Notes: generated by a model not told the origin, from the letters alone. Shown: positions 10,993-23,506, numbered from the stretch's first letter. The stretch is DNA of 64,000 nt from Halichondria panicea (GCF_963675165.1 NC_087390.1:5576750-5640749); one strand, 5' to 3'. Translations and numbers: made by a program.

Positions 10993-13327
10993 TAGCATAA
11001 AACCACAATGTACTATTGTAGTAAATTGCATGTGGTTACTCAAATGGGAGACCATCTGCAGTGTACTGTAGTGTACTAAAAGTAGGAACCAGGCCCCTAA
11101 CACTGCATGCTTGCTTTTTACCCAAGCTCAATTGAATCAAAGAATCAAGCTTTTTATTGTATGCAAATACACCAATCAATCCTAGAGCATACAAAATTAA
11201 TACATTTTTTAGGGGACTACCCTAAGACCCCCTTGCAGGCGCACTTTATTATGTGTGCACATGCGTATCAGCTCCCCTTCTAAACTTTTTCTATGCTCTC
11301 TATAAGTGATAACTCTCTTCCTACGCCACTGCTGTCACGTACTGCTGTCAATAATCATGTTCACATTTCTCAAATTGCTAGTTATTTTTTCTGTGTGATA
11401 TGAGATAGACCAAGTACACACCTCAGCTCTGGTACACCATTCTCCATCTCACATCTGTGGAGTATTATTATAGGTCTTATTACTGCAACCATGTATACCT
11501 ATACAACTGTAGTTGTTGTGTTAGTATACACTGGCCAATTTTGATTTGATACTGCAAATTAGTAAAGAAACCACTCAAGGATAGCCTGCATGTAGTCCAT
11601 GTTTACATTGTGGGTTTCATTGTGGTTTACCCATTTGTGTGTGTGTGTGTTGCAAAAGTGTTAAAAATGCTGTAATTCCGTCTGAGAATGTATATGGGAG
11701 TGTGAATCCATCTGTGCTTTTACTACACATGAAATATGATCCAATTAAGGCCTGTGCATGGACGAGATGGCATGCGATGTTGTTAATAGCTACAAAGTGG
11801 AGGAATCACTATCATGAGTGATCCAGTGGTGTTACTTTAATTCTATCATATCTTAACAGCTAGGATTCTATCCAGTGTGGGATAGGGGGTTAGGGGGGAG
11901 CTTCTCCCCCAAACACTTTAGCTTCCCACCAGTCTGCACATCGTAAAAACAGTCCATCTTCTGTCACCAATTTTCCACTTCACCACGTCCATGCAGTGTA
12001 TAATTATACTGACTATGTACTATTGTTGATTTGTAACTGCAATGGTGATCATCACCTTAATTTTATCATCCATGGTGAAGGTTACTATAGCAGTCCTTAT
12101 AAGCAACTTTAACTTGTCACTAGTTCACAGTTAACTATAATTCACCATTCAATGTTGTGGTTTGTAGAGGTGCACGATTTGCATGCTTGTAGCTGTGCAC
12201 CGATCTTATTCTAAGAAGCTCCGAATTGCTCCTGTGCATGCATGCATGTGTATATAGTAGTCAGTAAAATTTATCCGTATCCTATGCTACAGGGCTGCAC
12301 AATGACCAGACCAAGGAGAAATGGAACAATATACTTCAATTTTCACTTAATTTGCGCACTAGTTTTTATTGTAGCTATTTTGTACAGTGTACGTCCAATA
12401 ATTAATTACAATCTTTTATTTTATTCATCAACAATTAGCAGTATCGGACAAAACTGTAAATTGACCTTTCACTGACAACTCTCACAGCCTCCTGCCCTTC
12501 AACAGGGGATTGTGAGTGTTAGCTGTAACAGCAATAGGTGTATCCTCAGGCTCTTTAGAATCATCCATAAATAGTACTTTAAGTTCGTCTGACATACAAC
12601 ACTGAAATGTGTGTGCATGTTCCTACTTACATAGTCCCCAATACACATGCATGCATGTGCGTGTTCTGGCCCAGATTAAGTGCCAGGTGTCGTGTAAATG
12701 GGGCTATTAGCCCGACACCTATCCGGGTCGAATCCAGATTTTTTCGAGTAATGGGCACACTAATTGCATTTGCAATACGAGAACACCACTAATTGCATTT
12801 GTGCAAACATTGAATTGGCTGATAGGAAGCTACTTCTATAGGAACACCCACAAACATGTATCTAACGTGCATGCATGTAGTTGACTTCTCAGAATTAGTT
12901 ACTCACAGCTAAACCGGCGGCGCCCGACTACCGTTTTGCATTGCACAAGTCACCAACATGCATGCACTACTTGTACACCTCTATACCTCTAGTTCTGAGC
13001 CACAGCCTATAGAAACACGGAGCAAGAATTGGATTGCATTGTTTCAGGCCTGTTCACATCTGAAAACTGACTGCACATGCAGCTACGTAGTTTCTAAAAA
13101 GCCTATTCTTTTGTATGATGAAATAAGTAGCTTAGACTGCTAGCATATGCTGCAACTCTGGTAGAGGATGCATCATGCACGCGTCATCCACCCACGCACA
13201 ACCGTTTTATGTTGGGGGCTGGGCCATGCATAGTTGCTCGCAACTCGCAAGTACAATAAAAGAATCTGCCACAGCAAGACTAAAGTATAATAATATTGAG
13301 ATCTCGACCTCACCTGGATTTGAAAAA
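10993..13327. other. Gene-free repeat-rich spacer
   Basis: No supported exon was seen. The stretch holds TE debris (CCCCCTAAGACCCCC-type fragments near 11.2 and 11.9 kb) and ATGC-rich runs. An open frame at 12,242-12,475 has a hydrophobic patch but no splice or start context. The last 150 bp may contain the 5' UTR of the kinase gene. Confidence 0.4.
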
Positions 13328-15011
13328 ATGGCAACAGGCGGAGAGGAAGACACCCCGGATACTGCAGATGAAAATAGCTTTAGGCGGAAAGAAAGTGACA
13401 CCATTGATTTAGGCACACATGTAGATGATTCAGGCGTCGGTAGATCTATATTGATTTTACCAGACAGTAGTAATTCGATCAGCCCATCTTATTCTATGGT
13501 AACAGGTCTCTCGAAAAAGGTAGATCATCTACAGCTTGTGCCATCAGATACTCCGTCTGTTGCTTCGGAATCAGTGCGTAACAGTGATGCAGTTTTACAA
13601 AATGAAAAATGTTCAAATGATGAAGATATCAGAGCTCTGAATTTTGACGTTGAAAAGCTAAGAAAGGACTATCAACAGCTTAAAGAAGAACTAGAGAATG
13701 TTCAAGAAGCCAATTATGCTGTGATATCGACCCAAAGAGTTACTATAGAGCAATTGCAAAACAAACTTGCTGATCAAGAACGACAAAACGAAAAACTAAC
13801 GCAGCTACTTCACGAAAAAACTAAAGATGTTGATGACATTAAATCAATCTACCTTCAGATGAAAAGTTCGTTAGAAGAATGTACAATGGAGATTAAATTT
13901 CTTAAACAGAAACTGAATGCAGATGCAAGTAAATCTAGCCAAGAATCAAACTCTCTCGAGACCACAAATCACGCTGTAGAGGAAGTGGATGGCTATACTC
14001 AATGTGAAGCTGATTTTAATTCAAGTCATCTAGGAATTGGAAAGGTATACATCTATAGTTATAATAAGCATGCAATTGGTATAATGTAGTGTGATTCTTT
14101 TGTTACAGTCACTGTTTATCTGGGAAAGAGTTTGGGTAGAGGTGGGTTTGGAGAGGTACGCAAAATCAAACTTCCAAAAGGTATTTTTGCTGCTAAATTT
14201 TTTTATGAGCAGAAGATCGAAAACTATCCCAAACACTTGAAGAGAGAAATGGAAATTTTGGAAAAATGCAAACATGCATGATAATGTTGTGAAGTATGTT
14301 GATTCTTGCCAAATTCCGGGGAAATCAGAATATCCTGTATTGATCATGGAACTGATGGACACTAGCTTTGAGAAACACTATATGAATAGCGATCTTACTC
14401 TTGAATGTACAATGCGAATCTTGGAACAAGTTGCTGTAGGGTTAGATTACTTGCACACCGAATGCGATCCAGAGATAATTCATTGGGACCTTAAGGCGAG
14501 CAATGTATTACTAAGTCGTAAAGATGCTTCAAGTGCAGATATCACGGCTAAAATTGCTGATTTTGGTCTTTCTCGATATGTTCGGTTGATATCAGTGGCA
14601 CCTATGACTAGATTATTTGCCACTAAATACTACGCAGCTGAGAAACCTCCCTATGATTGTAAGGTCGACATTTTCTCATATGGTCATCTAACTCTGGTCT
14701 CGTGCACCAAGCAAATAATCGATGAGTTGCCAGACATTCGACAGGGAAGTCGAGCTTTAACTGAAATTCAGAGACGTGAAAAGCATTTAGATAAACTGCA
14801 TGCTCTAATTGTAAAGGAAGGTGATCAGTATGCTGACCTCGAAAACCTTACGAAAAAGTGCCTAGAGTGTAATGAAAAACGACCAGCTGAAATAATTAAG
14901 AGGCTATCACAGATTCTAAATCGTCAGTCGCATGATTCTTCTAGTACAAGTTTCGTAAATTGTCGTTCGATTTTGTCTGGAACTTCAAGCGATTTGTCTG
15001 ATATAAACTAA
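13328..15011 (+). pseudogene. Coiled-coil protein kinase gene, frameshifted in the kinase domain
   Basis: The start ATG at 13,328 (AAAAAATGGC) is preferred to in-frame ATGs upstream. Exon 1 (13,328-14,044) encodes an acidic, serine-rich N-terminus and a coiled coil (about residues 100-215). A kinase domain follows after a short intron: glycine loop GKSLGRGGFGEV, lysine in FAAKFF, catalytic loop HWDLKASN (14,481), DFG at 14,559, and KVDIFSYGHLTL. Defects: a 4-bp ATGC duplication near 14,274 shifts the frame after EKCKH; HRD is HWD; the activation segment lacks a normal APE motif (YYAAEKPPYD); and the best acceptor (TTACAG, 14,107) does not match the phase of the exon 1 donor. A weaker acceptor near 14,093 would. 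The helix and loop sequences look like the TKL group. Either a recent pseudogene, or a pseudokinase with one assembly error. Confidence 0.65.
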
Positions 15012-15565
15012 AACATGTACATGCATGTAAACTGATAAGCATCACCTACACACACTGTCCGCATGTATTAGCTTCTATTGTGACAACCTTTAGTTTGTTG
15101 GAGCCATAATTATATATAGCTGAAGTATTATTAATTGCACTCTAGTACAATTATAATTATATATAGTACTGTGTAATAATGTTACTCTGGTATAATTATA
15201 TAGTTATTACTACTTAGCTATATGATTCTCTTGTGCAAGTTTATAGCATACACTTAGCTAAAAGGCTTAATTTTGTTTGCTGTAATTTTGTTCAACCTGG
15301 AATGTAGTAGTGATGGTAGCCAGGTGGTCACAGGTGTACGTTGTTTGCATGCCGACAGCATGAATATAATTATACGTACCATGCAAGCAGCTGTCATACA
15401 GACATTCCTAGTGCATGTCTGGTATCCATGGGAACACTGACCACTATATAGTCAGATGTGCCCAAAAAGGTCACTTCTATATCATGTATATCCACTATAC
15501 CCATGCATGCATGCACACACACAAACTATATACAATCATGCGAAGCGCATGATAATGGCTATATA

Positions 15566-16291
15566 CAGTGCCTTCAGCTTTGAGAGTAAATTTAACCACA
15601 GAGTGAGTAGTTGTACTTAAATGTATCTCAAGATTGAAACATTTCTAAGAAATTGTGCTGATACCATTGTGTAGGTGAATAAATAAGCTACAACCTTATT
15701 TGAAAATATTTCCCCAAAAGTTGTTGTAGTGGGAAATCATTTTAGGTAAAAATGGGGGTGATCGTAAAATATATGTGTAACATGAAATATCTCCGGAACT
15801 AAAGTATTGCTGGACAACTTTTTTGTATCAAAAGATAGAAAATTTATTAACAATTAATGTGCAAAAACAATTAGACCTTAGCCGACAAATTTGCTTGAGT
15901 TCCATCGCTAAGCGAAAAGGCACCTAAAATATCCCATAATTGAGTATTAATCAGTACGTGTACGTATGTAAGCTATACGTAACCATGTATATGTTAGCTA
16001 AACTATTCAGGAATGTTGTGCCAAAGTTCCATACTTTAGCCGAAAACAATTGGTCTTTTCCATCGCTAAGCAATTGTCCACTATAGAAAAATGTTGGTGT
16101 TTTATAAACCACCACATACCCACCACCTTTGGTTGCCATGAAAATATTTTTGGATATGCTTTAGATAATTTGTTCACCAACACAACGGTATCATCGTATT
16201 TTCTTAGAAATGTTCCAATCTCAAAATATTTACATTTATGTACTAACACGTACCAAATTGCGTTTATTTACTCTATAGACTAAAGGCACTG
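15566..16291. mobile_element. Long-TIR foldback element, 726 bp, TA-flanked
   Basis: The ends CAGTGCCTTCAG and CTAAAGGCACTG are flanked by TA (15,564-15,565; 16,292-16,293). Arms of roughly 300 bp pair imperfectly: AACATTTCTAAGAAA and GATACC.TTGTGT.GGTGAA appear in both. Internal short frames are by-products. Tc1/mariner-type termini are likely from the TA sites; no transposase. Confidence 0.7.
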
Positions 16292-16401
16292 TATACACTA
16301 GGGAATCAACCAATTAAACCTGTGCACATTATAGATCTATTAAGATTCCATGCACAGTAAGACTGTAAAGTATTAACACAGGTAGTATACAAGTACATGT
16401 A

Positions 16402-16517
16402 GCTCAAATGGTCCAATGCATAGGATGGCCAGCTCCCAGGTTCATGGCCGTGTCTATATGTCCTGAGGCAGAGCACTGGCGTCACCTGGTGGGGGTGGGG
16501 GAAAGAGTGCATGGGAC
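16402..16517 (-). pseudogene. Relic of HADH exon 7, copy 1
   Basis: The plus strand reads CAAATGGTCCAATGC...GGATGGCCAGCTCCC...TTCATGGCCGTGTCTAT... and ends CACCTGGTGGGGGTGGGGGA. This matches HADH exon 7 with its acceptor at 24,295-24,385, in the same orientation. Indels break the frame, including an ATGC insertion after GGTCC. It is too diverged to be a functional exon; it came from a genomic copy, because intron sequence beyond the acceptor is included. Confidence 0.8.
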
Positions 16518-17689
16518 CATGCACCCTACATGTAGTTCACTAAAAAGTCAACATTGGATACTTTACACATGCAGTATATAATTATATAATTTACCCATGC
16601 ATGTGCATTCACAATAAGGCTCTATATATATATACAACTTGTTTATATATAATTATAGCTTATCTTGCATAGTTGTTCTTAGACTATACGCTAAAGGCCC
16701 GAGATCATCTATTACAAGGGCCTTCACCATATATAAGACGGTCACATCCCGGCACTACAAAAACAAATGGCGTTAAATATTAGGACAAATCAGAAACTGA
16801 TAAGATGCCTATATATATACAGTACTTTTCCAGAACATGATTCTATATTGTTGCCTTTTGACCTCTTTACTTACATGGCATATTGCACTGTGGTCAGTTC
16901 TGCATGTATATATAATGGCATACACTCCTGATGGCATACTGGAAGTTGACCTTTCGGTAAGGCCCTTGTAATGGGCCTAGATAGGCGTTAGGCGTGGTGC
17001 ATGCAGCTCAAGCACATAGTAAAAGTATGGTAAAATACATAGGTCAGAGATTCCAGTGGGATCTTGGTTTAATAACTTAAGCCTCTGCATGATTCTCAGC
17101 AATAACACACAATGTGCATGGGCGGATAATTAGTGCATGTTCAATCAAATGCTAATTGCTTGAGCTGCACCAGTCGTATACCTCTTCTGGGTATAAATCA
17201 GTATAATTATGTGGTCAATATACCTGGATGATATTGACATTATATATCCATACAAGATGCAGACCGATTCAACCTGTAAAACACCATGCATGCATGCCAC
17301 CCACTATACGTACCCTAATATAGTTTATGTATACTGCCTGATTTTAAGCTGTGACTATAATTTATGCAAACAGCTGTCGTACTATAGTGTCTGGTATCCA
17401 TGGAAAACACTGGCCACTTCCGTCAAATGCCCAAATATGTATAAAATGAAACCATTGCATATATATACCCCAAACCATGCATAAAGTGTGGCTACTATGC
17501 ATGGGAATCACCTATCACACACATAAATCATGTTGTTTCAGAATCATGAACAGGACATAATATTATTATTACATCAACTTACTAGAAGTAAGACTGTTTA
17601 TGCAAGAAATCAAATGCGCTGTACTATTGTTCACGTAGAGGCAGTAAAAGTGCATTTACCTTCGAGGTCTAGGCCAACATAATTATAGC

Positions 17690-17785
17690 TAGTTCAAATG
17701 GTCCCCATGGGATGGCCATGCAGTTTCAAATTTCATAGCCGTGTCTATACCTTGAGCACTGACGTAATCATTAGGTGAATATAAA
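17690..17785 (-). pseudogene. Relic of HADH exon 7, copy 2
   Basis: TAGTTCAAATGGTCCCCATGG, then GATGGCC, an ATGC insertion, and TTCATAGCCGTGTCTA recall HADH exon 7 at 24,290-24,370. It is more diverged than the relic at 16.4 kb and has lost the acceptor. Intron 5-like sequence about 350 bp further right (18,095-18,180) suggests that a larger block of HADH was copied here and decayed. Confidence 0.7.
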
Positions 17786-19089
17786 CTTGTATATACCTAT
17801 ATATAGAAGTCCTTTGTCAAATCATCTACACTGGTTGAATGTACACTACCCCAGCATGACTGCAAGCAGAAGCAATTTGACTGGACGGTATACCTATATA
17901 TGCATGCATGCACATACAAAGATTATATAATTATTATAGGATACCAGCAGCATGTTGAGCAAAGATTGTGGTTGAAGTTAACTTACAATAATTACATAAT
18001 GAAACCAAAGGTATAATTATATAGCTTATCTATAATCATGGCATTCATGGGGCCTATTCAATACACATGCATGCACTATATGTTGTGCAGCTGTCTGATG
18101 CATCCCATAAATGCAACCTCTCGAAGTTATACATGCATGCAGCTATTGAAATGTCAATAATTTCGGTGCATATAACAACATTGATGCATTTAAGAAAAGT
18201 TAACACTAAAAAGCAAAAACAAAAGTATGCAACTTATGTACATACTCGAGATTAATATAGCGCAACGGTCGTCAGGCTGACACATTTCCAACAGGATACA
18301 TGGTATATATATGCAGTCTGATGCAGAGCAATGCGTTCAACGCACTCAGTCGTCTCGTTACATTTTGACCTCTGAGATCAAAGGAAACAGTGTGTGAATA
18401 TCTGCCACATGGCACAGTTCAGATGGTGAACTGCCAGATATATATATCTGGCATAACGGTTAGATACTGAGCTATAAAAATAAAAATGGAGGATTGACAA
18501 AAACATGAACATTAATTTAGTGCCTCGAAAATTGGCCATATCTGGTATAATACTGTTTAACTCTTGTTGTGTTAAGGATCTTTACCCAAACTATTTTACT
18601 TGGAGAAAGGTAGCCTCGATCCCAGGCCGCACTTCCCGCTAGGGAAAAAGGCCGGTGAAGGAGGCTAGGCACCAGAGAGCCTTTGATGTCAATCCGTGTT
18701 ATGGTTGCTCAACACGCGGGAAACAATGTTTCATGAATTATGATCACTACAAGATATTCAGAGCCCCCCTAAAATGTCATTCTCACGCCCCTAATGGTGA
18801 GCATCAGTTGGAAAAGAAAAAATACATTTTTGACTTTTGTGAAGAGAGCTAGAGGTACAAAACATGCTATGAGATCTTTATGTACCTAGAATGCTTCTAA
18901 TATAGCTAAGACTGTGCAACTCATCGGTGTGCTGTGTCCCATATGGTCTCAAGTGTCAGTTGGAAGTGCAAGTTTTAGTACAAATGCAGTATAATCTAGC
19001 AGACAAGATTTTACCAACGTTAGATACACAGCCTCGATTAAACCCCGGCGTAGCGCGGATATAATTCGAGGTAACTTCCGTTTCCAATC

Positions 19090-19855
19090 CCTCTCCCCCA
19101 GAGGAGGTAGCCTCTACACAGGCTCTCCTTTTCTGTTCTTTATCACTATCGTTAAATAAGATAAAATACTGTATTATTCGTTCAATGAGATAAACTACGG
19201 TATTAATTGGAGGAATAAAGAAAGAAATAGACGTAGAGTTAGGAAAAAGGACCTGTATTGGGAAGTCGCGTGAGGGTAGAAGGGTGGTAGAAGGGTGAAA
19301 ATGAGCGTGGGCATACTGAGCTAGAGATGTTGGACTGCCCACGCAGAGGTCTACGACTAATAAAACTTTGCCTGCAGCAAGCTGGACATGGACTTGGAAC
19401 TGGAAGTTTGCAAGCACTAAAGCTAGCTACAGTACCTTAGGCTTAGCTAGATGATCTACTAGTCTAGATTGTGTGTTTAGATTCTATCACTATTACCTTT
19501 TCTTGTGTCCTTCTACATGCTATAGTAGAATAGCTTAGTCATCATTATCATATAGCAGGTAGCTACTGCCACCAGAGCTGGCCACGCTGGTTCTCTGATC
19601 TGACTTGCAGCACAGCTTGGTGGTTGTCTCAGTTACTCTGAATGCGTGGGAGAATACCTTACGTCATGATTGTAGGCTACATATCGCCCACGTTCATAAA
19701 AATCCTTGTGGATCACGCGATTTCCCAAACCAGGCCTTACTTTTCTTAACTGTACGCCCATTTCTTTCTTTGCTGCCTCACTATGTCTTTCTTATGTTTA
19801 TGGATGAACAGTGACAACAGCAAGAAAAAGTAAGGCCTGGGAACGAGGTTACAGA
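19090..19855. repeat. Foldback element related to 7.0-7.9 kb
   Basis: The left end (GTAGCCTCTACACAGGCTCTCC, CTGTTCTTTATCAC) and right end (GTGACAACAGCAAG, GGCCTGGGAACGAGGTTAC) are imperfect inverted repeats. The left half shares GGAGGAATAAAGAAAGAAA with the 7.0 kb element. A solo TAGCCTCGATCCCAGGCCG end of the MULE-like family sits nearby at about 18,611. No credible gene inside. Confidence 0.5.
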
Positions 19856-19879
19856 GGAGGTACGACATGTAGGAGCAAT

Positions 19880-20290
19880 TTGGAAATTTTTGCTGAGTCA
19901 GCAAATACGTTCAGATACAGAAAACTCAGCGTTTGCAGAGTTCTATGGCTAATAAAAACAACAGGCAGCAATTGCAAGATCACGTACTTCTATGTAGCTA
20001 GCCTGTTAGTTCTCAGGTATAAGGTCACTGTATTGTATATTTGCTGACTCGACATGTAGGGCAATTACTATTACATAACAATCACGTGCTACGAATATTG
20101 TCATGTCAGCAAAATATGTGTAGCTACGTTGATGCTCAATGCAGTGACCTTATACCTGAGAACTAACAGGCTAGCTACATAGAAGTGATCTTGCAATTGC
20201 TGCCTGTTGTTTTTATTAGCCATAGGACTCTGCAAACGCTGAGTTTTCTGTATCTGAACGTATTTACTGACTCAGCAAAAATTGTCAATC
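19880..20290. repeat. Near-perfect palindrome with about 150-bp arms
   Basis: The left arm (GCTGAGTCAGCAAATACG, GAAAACTCAGCGTTTGCAGA, GCTAGCCTGTTAGTTCTCAG, TATAAGGTCACTG) is repeated in reverse complement on the right (CAGTGACCTTATACCTGAGA through CTGACTCAGCAAAAATT). About 100 bp of unpaired sequence separates the arms. The high arm identity implies a young inverted duplication or a foldback transposon. Such a structure could extrude a cruciform. Confidence 0.8.
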
Positions 20291-20548
20291 TAGGCTAGGA
20301 GAAAGATTGGAACACGTCATTTGACGTCACGTTTTACTATGTTTTGTACGTTGTGTGGGCGAAACCCTTTGAAGTCTACCATAGCAGCCGGTCAGCGTAG
20401 TGTGGCCTTTGACCTGCCCACTAGGCGTTACGCCTTAGGCTGCTAAGCTAAGAACACTTATTTTCGTTTGTACTAGTAACCACAAAAACAAGATCATAAA
20501 GAAAATACCAAGTACAAAGTTGTGCTACTCTTGGAAAGTTGTCTGAAC

Positions 20549-21406
20549 ATGAAATGTATGTGCTGTGGGCCATTGAAGGTCAGTTTTCCTTTTAAATTTT
20601 GCATATTAATCCCTCTACGAGGCTACTCAAAGCTATCTTGCCTAGCTTCTTTCATGAAATAGACTCTATGTACACTACTTTAACGTATGGTCTTTCCCCT
20701 TTCTTGTTTGCTTTAGAGAAACTCGAGATTTCCATTAAAGTTTAGTCTAAACTGTAAAGGCCGTTATGCTTTCACTTTGATCCCTCTACTCTAACACTGA
20801 TCGATTATTAGCCCTTCTGGCATTCATAGCAAGGGAGAATAGTCTTTACTGTATCGTAATGTATACTTACTTTTAATAGGAATGCTACACGGAAGAAGAT
20901 ATCAGCATTGGAAAAAAGCTGCAAGAGATAGACGGCTGGCTTGGTGTGCCAAAGATGGAAGTGCAAACAAAGTCCTCAAGTGATTCTAATATTACATTGT
21001 GTCCTTTGATAAGTCCTCTGATAATAACTTTTACCGATCATGAACCAACTACAAATGTATGTCTACATCATCATTATTTTTTTCAACCACTTTTTAATAC
21101 AATTATAATATGGAAGTTATACTGTATAGAACTTAAAGCAGTATCTCATTCTAATCCTTTTCATTATCCTGTGAATAGAGACCGTATAGCCATTCCTTTA
21201 TTGAGCTCGAAACTCTTCAGTCTTATCGTGGAAGTGTATTTTCAGTGTATTATTATTCCTGTCAGAAGTTACCAGGTCTAAACAGACTTCTCAGCATTCT
21301 GACTATTTTAGCTTGTCCTTTGATGAGAAGAAGACAAGCTTTGATTCACTGCCACAGCAGCCTCTCTTATTGGCGCCAATCTCGCGAGCAATGTATCCCT
21401 ACATAA
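20549..21406 (+). CDS. Predicted small three-exon gene, unknown function
   Basis: Three exons join in phase 0 throughout: 20,549-20,578 (MKCMCCGPLK, donor GTCAGT), 20,880-21,056 (acceptor TTTTAATAG, donor GTATGT) and 21,179-21,406 (acceptor TGTGAATAG, stop TAA). They give about 144 residues. Exon 2 encodes ECYTEEDISIGKKLQEIDG and a Ser/Thr-rich stretch. No family is recognised. In exon 3 a second frame is also open (FDEKKTSFDSLPQQP), so the C-terminus could differ through another splice or an indel. The consistent phases support a gene, but expression data would be needed to confirm it. It lies about 500 bp upstream of the CARD-like gene on the same strand. Confidence 0.4.
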
Positions 21407-21914
21407 TGATTACATCACCGTAACGCGCCTGGATTTAACCACGCCCATCGTTTCCAATCCCTTTCTCTTCCTTCATCTATGGTTAAATGATACGCCCACC
21501 ACCTGCTTCCTTTGTCAGACCTGTAAAATTGTAGTTGACACATGTCATCAGATGTCATCAGCTGTATAACGTTTATGACTGTCCACATCAGAACATTATA
21601 AGACACATATTATACGTAGATTCAACTTCGGACGTAACAAAAGCAAGTTACTCAGTCTCTACCACTTGTTTTTTTGTCCGAAGGTTTGATTCCTAACGTA
21701 CATAATACCGTGTGTAGACTAATATCGATTAATTTATCGGGAAAAAAATTGTTCTTACAAAATTCAGCCCATAATATTATTGACTTTACTGAGTCATTTC
21801 TTGCAGGGATAATGATAATGATATTTATATTATTTGTCCTTAATTGGACTGTGCTGCAGTAGAAAAGAAGTGAAGATCTCACAAAGTGCTGTGTATAACT
21901 AGATAGCTGCCAAG

Positions 21915-23506
21915 ATGTCACAGTCAACCGCATGTCAGTCCTCCCAGTACAAAGCTATTCAGAACCTCTATGCTGACTTAGTTCAAGCTATCTATCCAGA
22001 ACTGCAAATCATTATGGCCAAAGCATTCAGCAAGAATATAATTGGACAAGAACTATTGGATTTATCCAATGAATCGAGTATTACAACTAATAACAAAGCT
22101 AAAATTTTCATGTCTGCTATTGTTTCTCGAATAAATCTCGACAGTAATGCTTTCGATGTATTCCTGAGTCTGTTGAAAGAAGTGGAATCATTAGGGTACA
22201 TGATTGAACGTTTAAAACAAGAAGTGGCTAACCTTCAGCGTGGTGGTCAGTTAGCTCATAACACTTCTGTCCAGACTACTGCACAAATGCCTAAGCTTGA
22301 TGTCCATGAGGAACCGAACATCAAAACTAATGATGATAAGGATTTAACGGAAGTAAGTTGGATTTCATTTTTCAAAAAATATAATAATGTGATTCAGAAG
22401 TACTTTTGTTTTCCCTTTCCCAGGATGTGGTCAATACTAGATCTAAGCAAGAAGTCCATGACTTGCGGCAGAGAGAACAAGAGACTGCCTTAAAGAGAAG
22501 TAAGTCCAATTTTGAACAGCTGAGTTTATACAGTATATATTGTGCTTATTGTCCACTAACAATCAATATTTCCCATTGAGCACACGATAATTGTGGTTGT
22601 CAACAAAAATTAATGCACTCTTTTAATTTGTTAGTACCTTTATGAAGCAATTACTAACGAGTACAATGATTTGATCTGTTGTTTTATGTATGTACCCCTC
22701 GATCTATACAGGATTCTTCTTGTGTGGGTGTTATTACACAGGTATATAATTATAATTATGTGATGCTATAATTATTGGTGTATATACGATACGATACATT
22801 CATGCAAATATCTATAATTATCCTTTTTATTCTATAATTATAGGCTGACCATGCAATTGTACTATTTTTGTGATCATAATACTGTTAACCTATCATGCAG
22901 TACTTCTACTTACGACTGTTTTTATGAGCGTTGTCGGGGCTGTTGGAATTGGATTAGGTAAGTTGAATTTTGCCATTACGTTGATTTGTTTGTGTATATT
23001 CTTATATAGGAGCACATATGATTGTTGATGGGAATGACTGCACAGTAATGACTCAATTTAATGGACGGCTGGCTGGCAGTTTGGGTTTTCAAGGCAGCGT
23101 ATTTGTGCTAGTAATTGGAATTGCTCTCCAGTTAGGGGCCATGTTTTCAGCTCTACTGACACCTTATTATTGTTGTAGATTGTTTGGAAAGTGTCAACAT
23201 CGAGGATGGAGAGTTCCGTTATGTATTGGTGCTCCGTTGGGAATTTGTGGTTTAATCACTGCTCTCCCTACTTTAGGTTACTCTATTTTTATTGGTGTGT
23301 CTTTTTACCCACTTACACAGCAGGAGTTTGAAGTTGCTGATTGTCTTAGAATTCGTTACTACTCAATTTTTATATTCCTAGTTATCACACATGTCGTGTC
23401 CTTGTGCATTACATTTGCACTTTTTGTCAGTTGCGTTACTTTTTCTATTTACGCTTATATTAAATGCACTATCTTCGGTCCTATATATAGAATAACTCAT
23501 TTTTGA
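21915..23506 (+). CDS. CARD-like domain plus four-TM membrane protein
   Basis: Five exons, 21,915-22,352, 22,424-22,499, 22,712-22,741, 22,901-22,957 and 23,010-23,506, all with GT-AG borders and matching phases (0, 1, 1, 1), give 365 residues. The ATG context AAGATGTCA is shared with two duplicated copies. Residues about 12-105 form an all-helical DEATH-fold stretch closest to a CARD by eye (IQNLYADLVQAIYPEL, KAKIFMSAIVSRINLDSN, DVFLSLLKEV), followed by a short coiled coil (MIERLKQEVANL). Exon 4 begins TM1 (LLLTTVFMSVVGAVGIGLGA). Exon 5 encodes three more hydrophobic segments, starting at FVLVIGIALQLGAMF, CIGAPLGICGLITAL and IFIFLVITHVVSLC, with short loops. The first 200 residues should be cytosolic. 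A membrane-tethered DEATH-fold adaptor or receptor is inferred; MAVS also joins a CARD to a membrane anchor, but by one tail helix. A broken paralogue is at 5.3-6.2 kb. Confidence 0.75.

Larger units (their letters stand above)
15012..20548. other. Gene-free, repeat-rich stretch with HADH exon relics
   Basis: Apart from the listed transposons, palindromes and HADH exon 7 relics, no coding exon is supported. A CAGCTGTC...GGTATCCATGG block recurs at 15.39 and 17.37 kb, and a GGGCGGATAA block at 17.1 kb matches 3.0 kb. Sequence at 18,095-18,180 resembles HADH intron 5 (near 25,545-25,650). Confidence 0.5.

Noticed and set aside
18956-19417. 153-residue minus-strand frame
   Set aside because: Lies within a foldback element; composition and lack of any recognisable domain argue against a gene.
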